Assembly: GCF_963678635.1 (NCBI RefSeq)
Contig: NC_087067.1
Coordinates: forward strand, 23,257,547 to 23,321,546
From: Symsagittifera roscoffensis
Lineage: Eukaryota; Xenacoelomorpha; Acoela; Convolutidae
Reading direction: 5' to 3'
Length of the DNA: 64,000 bases
Shown here: in pieces, positions 54,791-64,000 of the stretch
Position numbering within the stretch: the stretch's first letter is position 1
How the letters are laid out: every line of letters starts with the position of its first letter
The notes under the pieces: generated by a model
What the model saw: only the letters and a program-made list of their open reading frames with translations
Databases searched by the model: none
What the model was told of the DNA's origin: nothing
Translations under genes and position numbers: made by a program

Positions 54791-55250
54791 TTATTAATTC
54801 CTGAATTATCACTGCTTTTTTACAGTAGATTGTTTGATTTCAACAAAGCAGTGATTTGCGAGGAGTATGGCGGTAAAACTAGGCAACTGGGTGGATTAGC
54901 ATTATCTTAGTACTAAGCAAGCTCCGTGTGTAACCTTAGCTGAGTCACTAATATCATCACCAAAAGATCTAGGGAGCAGTCTTGAGATTGAAGAAGTCGA
55001 GTAGGTAGCGTTAAGTAAATTAAATTGAATTTATTTGCGGTACGTGTGCATTGCCATTAATTTGTGCGAATATTACTGTTCATTACAAAATATGCAGCGT
55101 AGAGACTCGTTAGGATCGACTACCAAGATTCACAGGCTGAGCGAGGTAAGCACGCGAAAATTTAAAACTAGACGTAGCCAATCTTCGTTTAGCAGCGCTT
55201 CCGACGTTTTTGCTGACAACGGATCGACCTAAGGTCAAGCTGATCTTTCG

Positions 55251-57393
55251 GTGAACGGAATGAGACTAAGGAGCGAGAAGAACCTCGATGGCAGTCAAGG
55301 GCGAAGTGCCGAGGTCGGACCGGCGAGCGAGGCGCTTGTGGACCCCTTCGACGAAGAGGAACAAACGCTCATCCGACCCGACTTTGAGCCAGGTGAGGAC
55401 CTTGAAGGGGAGGAAATCGAAAGGACGGAAGAGGCCTCGGAGCGTTCCGAGGTCGAGCCGCGAGAAGAAGTGTTATTCAGCGGAATGTCCAAATCGGAGA
55501 CTAAGACTCACAAGTGGAGGAAAAAACAATCATCTCTGGTCAAGCAGAGCAAAAATGCGATGATGTCGAGTATAAGTCCGAGTGAAGAACAAACGGGTTC
55601 GAAAGCCAAGAAGAGCTGGAAGTCTTTGTACGATGAGCGCATGGCTTCATTACGAACTGAAGGTCTATCTTCCAGTTATGAACATCCGGAGTTAACCCAT
55701 CCGGATGTGGATTTCACGCCGTGCCCAAGGAACGACATGAGCAGGAAGGCGTTGTCCGCCTCGCCGACCAGGCCCATGTCTGATGGGATAACGATGGGAG
55801 CGTCCTCAACGTTCGACAGATTGATGATTACGATGGGCGAGCAAAAGGGCGGCGCGTCATCAAGTACCAGGCTGCAACCGCAATTGACCTCATCTTCTCT
55901 GGGCCTAACCCCGTCGTTGGGGGCGGCGGGTGATATAAGCGACATGTTTGCTGGCCTAATAACAGGCCTGGAAGAACTGCGACAGGACATGACTAAGAGA
56001 ATAGATCAAGTCGAGGAGAGAGCTCACCAGGGTCAAGAGAAATTGCGAGATGAACTGACACAAGTAAAGTCGCAGGCGAGAGTCGGTCAGGCTCAATTGA
56101 TTGGCAACACCGGTCAATGCCTGGCGGAGGGCTTGGCTCAGGCGAACAAGGAGTCAGAAGAAATAGAAGTTAGGATGACGAGAGAGATCGAGCGATTATT
56201 GAACGATCAAGACAATAACTAAGCTCACACGATGACTAGCCTGGAAACAAGGTTAGATGCCAAATCTGACCTGATGATGCGGAAGCTTGACGAAATCTTA
56301 AACGGGAGCAATCGGGAGAAGCGTTCAGCCTCAAGGGAGCGTTCACGCCAGGCAAATGCTGGAGATGGAGCACGCAGCCATCGAGGCCAGGTTGGACAAA
56401 CCCGGTCCCGCCGGAGGCGGATGCCATCCCGGAGACTAGATTGCCCACTGTGCCACAAGTCAGATCAGTGCCACATTTGACTACGGTCTCACAGGACACA
56501 ACGATGTATGCTTCGATGTTTGAGCCTCTGAATGGATCGCTCGAAACATTCATCACCAAGCTCTCGAAGTCAACCGAGAGAGGAGAGAGGTCAAGAAGGA
56601 CACTCAAAAAGCCGAAATCATACAAAGACGAGTCAGACGGTTGCATTGATACTTGGATAGAGGCGATGAAGTTGCACTTTGAAGAAGAGAATCCCTCAAA
56701 AAACGGGAATGCAGCGCACTGACAAGCAACCTGGAGGGTACCGCCCTAAATTGTGTGATGGCGAAGAGGGCCAATGAACGAGACAGCGCTCGCAAGATAT
56801 TCGACATCCTGCTGAACCGTTTCGGCTCTGGAGTACAAGGGCATCAGTCTATGGTGAAGCTCAAGAATAGGCGTCAAAGAGATGAAGAATCCATAGACAA
56901 GTTTTCGGACGGCCTTGAATTACTCAGAAGGTGAACCAATCCCGATGAGAGAATATCGGAGCGGAACTTAGCGATTGCTTCGAAGTTCATGGATGGAGTA
57001 AAGAGTGACGAGCTGAAAACCATGCTAGCCACACACTTCACCCTGTCGCTTGACCAGGTACCCACGCCCGATGATTTGCGTATGAAGTCGCGTGAGTACT
57101 TTTTCATAAAGCCGAGGGCGCAAAACCGTTACAGCAACTATGGCAACTACAGCGGAACAAACACTGGCGCGAACTCCAGTTGGTACAGACCTCGTGACGA
57201 CATGGATAAGAGGAGGTCATGCGCAAATTGTGGCTCTATGTACCACCATGTTTCCGCCTGTTCTGCTTATAAACAGAACATGAAAGTGATAGGCTACTTT
57301 CTCGATGACGTTGAGGCGACCGACGAGGACCACGAAGAGTACGTCAGAGAACTCATAATGAAGTACGGACCGAGGTGCTTCTTCTGTAGTTGA
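55251..57393 (+). pseudogene. gag: E3 gag
   Basis: This fossil gag has a charged N-terminal part with SPSEEQ and a coiled coil of RIDQVEERAHQGQE type. A capsid-type segment reads CIDTWIEAMKLHFEEEN, and the knuckle CANCGSMYHHVSAC lies near 57220 with CFFC at the end. It is collinear with E1 gag and broken. Confidence 0.82.
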
Positions 57394-57559
57394 ATTGCAC
57401 TCAGTTTTGGCATGCATTGGCGGATGCGAAACATCCCCGTCATGAAGAGGCGCTTTCAGGTGTCAAAGCCAGTCGAGCACGTCTGATGAACGAGGCTGAG
57501 TCTCGGAGAAAAGAAACGACACCAAGCACCTTTACGACTAAGAAGGTGAAGACCTTGCC

Positions 57560-60500
57560 CCCTTGCCTGAAGAGGTGGTAGCCTCGAGTCTGGAGGCAGA
57601 GTCGGCCGGCCCGCTCAAGGTGGATTATGGCTTAGCAGCGAGGACAGCGTTAAAGAATGTCCAACAGGAACAGGCCACGAAGGAAGTTGAGCAATGGGTG
57701 AGGTCGGAACTGGAAAGCGGGGACCCAGAAAGACTGGACTAAAGCTAAATGATATATCGGGTAAAACCTTTGGCATGACGAAAGAAGGGACGAAGATAAT
57801 GTCAATTATCTCGGTCGCAGGACGCCCGGTGGTCAAGAACTTGAGTGAACCGTCCGAAATTACGCTGGTACACCTGGACATTTATGCGGACTACCTGAGG
57901 GAGAAGGATCCCAAGTTGGACTCCAGGGCAGTGCGAGCGCTGCTCACGACAGGAGGTCCGAGGCTAATGAGAGTGGATGGACATTACATCGAAGTCCATG
58001 GCCCATATCCGATTCTGATGAATGTAGATGGCATTAATATCTACACGAAGGCTCACGTGACTGATGCCAGTGATCAGGTGGGCCGGATATACATTGGCCA
58101 AGAAGAGCTGAAGGTGCGACGAATCGGACACAATGCCATGCTTGAACAGGATGCGGTCGACATAGGTTGCGAGGCCGATCTGGCAGCACACGTGCTAGAT
58201 GTGTAGGGCAGACAACTTTCAGTAAAAGGACTGTTAGACACGGGTGCAGTGGTCAGCGTCATGTCTGTCAGCACCTGGACTGATATGGGCTTTAACAGGT
58301 CGGATCTGATATCGACAAATGTCAGACTGGCAGCTGCTAGTCAGGGAGAAATCTACGTGACAGGACGGACCCCGATTAGATCACTGCAGCTTGGAGGAAG
58401 ACATCTTTGGATGAGCTTCCTGGTGGTGGAAAATTTGGACGAATCCGATCAATTCACCCTGAGAAGGGTTTTCGTACGAAACTTTGATGTCACGATCGAC
58501 CTCAATGACGGGTTGATCAGGATCAAAGATCCTGAGAGGAAGTATGAAAAGAAACCTCTTAATAAGATCTTAATTAACCAGGCTAAGGTGCCGATTTTTC
58601 TGGATCGAAAAGTGAGATTGAAACCAAACCAAGCCGTGGTGGCGAGGTTTAGGATGAGGAATCTAATTGAACTCAGTAATGACAGACAGGTGTGTCTGGT
58701 ACCAAATCCAAACAGTAAGAGCTCGGCTATTTTAGGAAGAAGTTTCTCACTCACTCAGAGCGGACTGTGTGTGAGTGTGTTGTTGAACACAGAAGCAACC
58801 ACAGTGACAATACAGAGGGGAAAGAAATTTGGCTACGCATTGCCTCTGAACACAGACTTTCAGAGTGTGGAGAACTTGAAAACGTTTGATGTAACTAAAT
58901 GTGCCTTGCACGCGAACCAAGAATGTATACTGAAGACAATAAATGAATTGAAATATTCTATGAAATTGTTTTCAATGAAGTCGGAGACAGATGATGGGTT
59001 GTCTAGTTGTTCGAAATTTCCCGAGATACCGACAGAAACAGAGATAGAATATCTGAAGGATAACGTATCAGACCGAGAACTAGATTCGCTTAGGGCGGTG
59101 CTAAATCGGAATGCAGACGTTTTTTTCAAAGCATAAGGCCGACATAGGTTGCTGCAATTTTGTAGAACACGAGATTGAGATAGACGAGGGCTCGGTACCT
59201 CATAGGGAAGGGGCGAGAAGAATGACCCCTCATAAGTCGGAAGCGTGCAGGAAGGAAATCGAGATGTTAATGGAGTACGACATGATCGAGCCGTCGAAGT
59301 CCCCGTGGGCTTGTGGCGTGGTCATGGCTAAAAAGAAAGGGGGAAACTCAGGTTTTGTTGTGATTTCCGTTATCTGAACGCAGTGACAATGAAGGAAGCA
59401 TACCCAATTCCCCGCATCGATGAGAGCCTTTCCAAGCTGGGGGACGCGAAGTTCTTCACGACGTTAGATTTGGGCTCGGATTTCTGGCAAGTGCCACTCC
59501 GAAAGCAAGATCGTGAAAAAACGGTCTTCGCGTGCGAGCTGGGATTGTTCCAGTGGAAGAGGATGCCGTACGGATTGTGCAACGCGACGGCCACATTCCA
59601 GCGACTGATGGCCCAGGCACTCACGAGTGTGACAAAGAAATACGGGAACCTCATCATGTGTTACGTCGATGACGTCGTGATAGCAACACCAGCCCTGGAG
59701 GATCACATAGAGAGGTTGGATGAGATGTTTATTTGCATGAAGCAGGCGGGTCTGAAGCGTAAACCCTCAAAGTGTGAGATCCTCAGAGACTCCATAAAAT
59801 ATCTGGGCCGCCTGGTGGATAAGCATGGAGTGAGACCGGATCCCGAAGCCGTCGAAGCGGTCTTGACCTGGAAGGCACCCAAGACAGATACACAACTGAT
59901 GAGCTTTTTGGGGTTTGCTAATTATTATCGAGAATTCATCAAGGGATAGGCCGACAAAAAATACCCCATGCAGCATTTGATGAGAAATAAGGGCAAAAAA
60001 TTCACTTGGACTGATGAGGCACAAGTTTCATTTGAGAACATTAAACGTGAACTTTGCGAGGCACTGGTCCTCGGCATGCCAACGGAGAATGGGATGTTTG
60101 TGTTAGACACGGATGCATCAGTGGTTGCGATATCGGGCATACTTCACCAGGAGCAAGAGTGGAATGGTAGAACGGTTCTCCGTCGATAGCCTACGGAAGT
60201 AAGGTCCTGAGCGATACTGAGATGAAGTACGGCGCACCAAAAGCGGAGATGTTCGCGGTGATCACTTTCGTGGAGAAACACAGGGCCTACTTGGGGAGTG
60301 CTCCCTTCAAGTTGCGTGTGGATAATCGTTCCCTTGCCGGCTGAAAACCTATTCGATGGACCAAAGTTACATTGGTCGTTGGATCGTGCGCCTAGATGGA
60401 TACCACATGAACATCGAGCACCGTACCCGTGACAAGCACCAGAATGCTGACAGCCTCAGAAAAAAGACAGAATTCTACGAGTGCCTCGAGGTGAAGCAGG

Positions 60501-63500
60501 CTAACCAAGCGGAGATCAAAGACGGATTTTCATTCCTAGACAAGGAGACCTACGACAAAATACCACTCACTAGGTGGCTGGATAAGTCAGGGCACCCTAT
60601 ACCAGGACACCTTGAACTTCCAGTGGAAACGGCCGCTGAGATAAAGGTTTTAGCCAGGGGTGAACCCGTTCCGCTGGATTTGCTAGTCCGATCCAATCTG
60701 GTACAGCAGGAGCTTACCAGGTTGGGTATAAACAGCATAGCTCTGTTAAACAGGACGGTGAACGTGGCGCCGGACGTCATGAGGAAGCTCCGTGACTTGC
60801 TAGATAGGGAAATCGATAGACATGATCGTGAATGGATGGAAACTATGCATCGATTGACCGTCACTGAGAAAACGGAGAAGAGGCCAGTGATCATTCGCAG
60901 TCGAGGTTTCGAACGGGATTGTCGGTTGATAGTGAACCAGCTGGTGAACTCAATGCCGAAATGTGTCTTGTTGAGGACTTCGCTCACGGAACATCGGACA
61001 TTGACCCAGTCCATGCCACTGAAGAAGTCAGGGTCAAGTCGAGATCCAGTTTCACGAGAAAAGTACATTTCATGGATGCAAAAGAAGAGTACGAGCCGAG
61101 CTCAGATTGTTCTTCCGGGGACGAGACAATGTCCGGGGAGTCAGGCACCTTCGAGCCCGACTTGTCCGGGGAGAGGTTGATGAGACAACCAAGGGATAGA
61201 ATGTTGTCCGGGGAGTCGGATTCAAAGCGACCAAGGGTCGAATTTTGTCCGGCAAGTCGAGAAACATCGCAGACAGATTGGAACATGATGGTGTGGAATC
61301 ATTCGGCTCAAGTGATGACTCGAGGCCCCATCTGAGACTACTTCCAAATCTGATGTATCGGAGAATGCGATTCATTCCTTGTTGGTGGACTGGAAACAGC
61401 GCGGGCTGGACCGAGAAATGCATCAAGATCCGGACAGAGACAGGTACACCTCCGATGAGGAGGGCACTGTGGTGGGTAATGCCGCCGATGAGCTCGAGCT
61501 GATAGCAGTTTCGAAACGCCCAAACAGATTACTACTACATGGTACGGTCGTCCGTACTAATCTGGAGCCATCCGTTCAGGAAGCAACACCCTTGAAGAAG
61601 ATATGGTGTGTTAAGTTGATGGACGATGCTCATGCTCCGGGAAGGATGAGCGGGCAACTGAACGTGGTAAAGACGTATCTGAAAGCCAGATACCGGCTGT
61701 CGGATCTCCTCAGGGCTCAAAGAAATGATAGAATGACGAGCAATCTGAAGAGATGGATTGAGAATGGAGCACCTAACAAAGGAGATATAAGATCTTGAAG
61801 CAGTTCTACCTGAAAAGAAAAGATTTGTTGTACCTGAACAAAGACGGAATCGTAGCCTGTAAACGTAAAGAGGGGGACAAGGTCCTTTACAAGTACAATT
61901 CGATAGTGTTACCACAGTTATACCAGACCAAATTGCTCTTCCGTTCACATGATCAGATGGGCCATCAGGGCGTGGACAAAGTGTACAACAGGATACAGAA
62001 ACGATTCGAATTGTCTGGTTTGAAGAAGGCTTGTGAGAAGTGGATCTCTGCATGCCTGTCATGTCAACATGTCGAAGTGGTGCAAATTGATTATCAGAAG
62101 ATTTGCATGACAGCCACGGGCTATAATCAGGTGCTGGTAATGATCGATCTTGTTACGAAATATGCGGAGGCAGCCCCCTGCATGACAGCATCGGCAGAAG
62201 AAACGTGCGACCATTTGATAAATGTGTGGATAGCGAGGCACGGCTACCCCATCACATTCCAATCGGACAATGGTAAAGCGTTCGTGGGTGAATCACGAAG
62301 GAGTTAGTGAAGAGGTCACAGGTGGCACAGGCCCACTCGACCACTTATCACCCACAAACGAATGGCCTAGTTGAAAAGCAAAATCGCACACTGGTATCCA
62401 TGTTGAGAGTTTATTGCTCACGCTACATGGATGACTGAGACAGGTACTTGCGCAAGTGATGGGCGCTTACAACAGCACATAACATTCCACCACGGTAATA
62501 AGTCCGCATATGATGCTAACTAATCACGAGAAAGCGCTTCCGTTGACGTTCTTCTACCCCGATTATGAAGGGAAGAGAACAGCACCGTAAACGTACCAAA
62601 AGGAACCAAAAACAACCAAAGTAGTTCCACCAAAAGGAACCAAAAAATTATTAAAGAAATGGCGCGGCCCATTTCAGATAACAGAGGTGCACCAAGGAGG
62701 TCGTTTTTATTGATTGAGCACTGAAAGAGCAGCTCATTGCGAAAGCATCAAACCACACAATGCCTCATCAGAGGACTGGTGCATCCCAGCGGACATGCAA
62801 GAGGGAGACTATTTGATAGTGGATCCTGCTTGTGAGGTGAATAAAAGGGGTACTCGCGACAAAAACGACGGGAATGAGGTGGTGGATGATTGCGATCTAC
62901 CACTGGACCTGGAGTTGACCGTGCGAGTAGAAGTGGACGACGAAACTACATTATGCCAAAGAGGACTGGGACTGCCCAGAACAAACTGAAATTGACAAAG
63001 GAATACAACCTGACTTTTCTCTCACCATGGAGACACGCTAGAGCAAGAGAGGAAGGAACAAGAAGAAGTACAATCCGTATGGCGAGGATTTCGTCATAGA
63101 CAGGATGGTTTAAAGTGATATGATGGACTCGCTGGTAGGATTGGATGAAGTGGCGGTGCCAAAAGAGATTGTCTTGGTGAAGACATAGATCATGATTGGA
63201 TCGACGATCGCTCCGAACCAGAAATAGAGTTCGAACCAGAGGTGGAAGAGACTCATGAGCAAGAATTAACGAAATTGCGAGTGCTTGAATGGCTCCACGA
63301 TCTGCCGGCAGATCTCAAAGAGATGATCTTGACGATTCAGGATGTCGATAAAGACGGCATCAAATACGTCAGCCATGACAATACCTAGTCCAACTGGGTC
63401 GCTCCAGATGGCCCTCTACGCGTTCCGCAATCCAACCTCGATCTGCTTGACTTTGGGCGATCGACCGGGACGTCGATGGATATTTTGTCCGGGGAGTGGG

Positions 63501-64000
63501 GGTAGGACTCACCCACACCGAAAACCTGATCATTAAAAAATTAAAATCGGCAAGAGAAACCGGAGAACTGGAAACGGAAGGCGACAACGCTAAAAAACCA
63601 CCTTTCGGACGGATTTTTGAATCTTATTTCGACCTACCGAACCATTACTCAAACAATATCGTCATAACGGACGGCGATTTCATACTCACGGAACGTACAT
63701 GCGCTATAGCGATAACCGCGGATGTAAGCTTCAAAACAGCACTAGCGGCTGACTTTAAAAGAGAATATAAGAATATCGAGTTTTTATGGAAACAGAGGCC
63801 TGGTGTGGGAGGGATGATAGCGTTGCCCCGTGTTGCATGAGAGATACCAGGGAAATATTTGTGTTTTCTTGTTACTAAGACCACTGATAAGCAACATGTA
63901 AGTCCAGAGAGCTTGGTATTGGCCTTGACTCGACTTAGGGATTTTCTGGTTGAGAGAGGACTGACCTCTCTCTCGTTACCAGTCTATGATCCCAATAGGG
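57560..64000 (+). pseudogene. pol: E3 pol, running off the window
   Basis: This fossil pol has a protease with LLDTGAVVSVMS near 58230, RT with CYVDDVVIA near 59660, and RNase H near 60100-60470. An acidic linker with repeated SGES/LSGER follows, then integrase with HDQMGHQG near 61950 and QSDNGKAFV near 62260, a GPF module KWRGPFQITEV near 62660, and the macrodomain-like region from about 63600. It is broken many times. Confidence 0.85.
63600..64000 (+). other. E3 macrodomain-like region (partial)
   Basis: It is collinear with the E1 region: DFILTERTCAIAITADVSFK, FKREYKNIEFLWKQRPGVGG, KYLCFLVTKT, LALTRLRDFLVERG, then SLPVYDPNR at the window end. Protein-level conservation between E1 and this much older copy suggests the domain was kept under selection while the family was active. 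Confidence 0.65.

Larger units (their letters stand above)
52072..55250 (+). other. E3 untranslated leader
   Basis: The putative primer site tggcgctcctgggtgg follows the LTR by about ten bases, as in E1. The rest holds A-rich sequence, a cluster of ccctccg-type repeats (about 53845-54250) and a duplicated block (54427-54790). No gene is supported. Confidence 0.7.
51201..64000 (+). mobile_element. E3: older member of the same LTR family, cut by the window end
   Basis: This fossil element starts at TGTGCCATTCTG and runs beyond the window. It has a 5' LTR, a 3.2-kb leader, gag, and pol into the macrodomain-like region, all collinear with E1 but clearly diverged at the protein level and far more at the DNA level. 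It is heavily broken, with well over ten breaks in the visible part. Age cannot be read from LTR divergence because the 3' LTR is outside. The accessory gene, if present, would lie beyond 64000. Confidence 0.85.

Overview
The window is from a eukaryote, most likely an invertebrate animal. The evidence is a spliced listerin (LTN1) gene, a nuclear class II tRNA-Ser, and an interstitial block of the telomere hexamer TTAGGG. I cannot name the species. About 11% of the window (roughly 0.8-6.9 kb) is host gene. Nearly all the rest is retroelements nested in or next to one another.

Layout. (1) 929-6839, minus strand: LTN1, the RING E3 ligase of ribosome-associated quality control, rebuilt here as three exons giving 1,459 residues, with a tRNA-Ser(UGA) gene inside its first intron. 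(2) 7.2-7.9 kb: a Penelope-like 3' tail with a hammerhead-like core, then the 3' part of a LINE reverse transcriptase gene. (3) 7,926-46,374: a Ty3/gypsy-class LTR element (E2) inserted in the LINE. Its 5' LTR was later split by a second, 23,015-bp member of the same family (E1, 8,654-31,668). E1's two 905-bp LTRs differ at only about two positions, so it is very young. E2's LTRs differ at about twenty positions plus two indels, so it is clearly older. E2 also holds a 76-bp (GGGTTA)n block. (4) 46.4-46.6 kb: the LINE resumes. (5) 46.65-49.6 kb: two 5'-truncated Penelope-like copies head to head, whose reverse transcriptase carries a PHD finger. (6) 50.4-50.75 kb, minus strand: a relic of the accessory gene of the same LTR family. 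(7) 51,201 to the window end: a third, older and more diverged member (E3), cut off by the window.

The LTR family is the most unusual content. It has the order LTR, long repeat-rich leader, gag (two zinc knuckles), pol (protease, RT, RNase H, integrase with a GPF motif), a C-terminal domain resembling the TARG1/OARD1 macrodomain, then (in E1) a separate 2,959-codon open frame. That frame has a heptad coiled coil, a complete-looking SGNH/GDSL hydrolase signature and a second, more diverged SGNH-like domain. A cellular-type ADP-ribose-binding fold together with an esterase fold in one LTR element is not something I recognise from described families. The family also carries nucleotide-level signatures: a 10-mer GTCCGGGGAG at the 3' polypurine tract and three or more internal sites, in two different reading frames; a compensated LTR hairpin; and a large excess of CTTGAG on the sense strand.

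E1, E2 and E3 are treated as fossils. gag-pol is broken in all three, while the giant accessory frame of E1 is open throughout.
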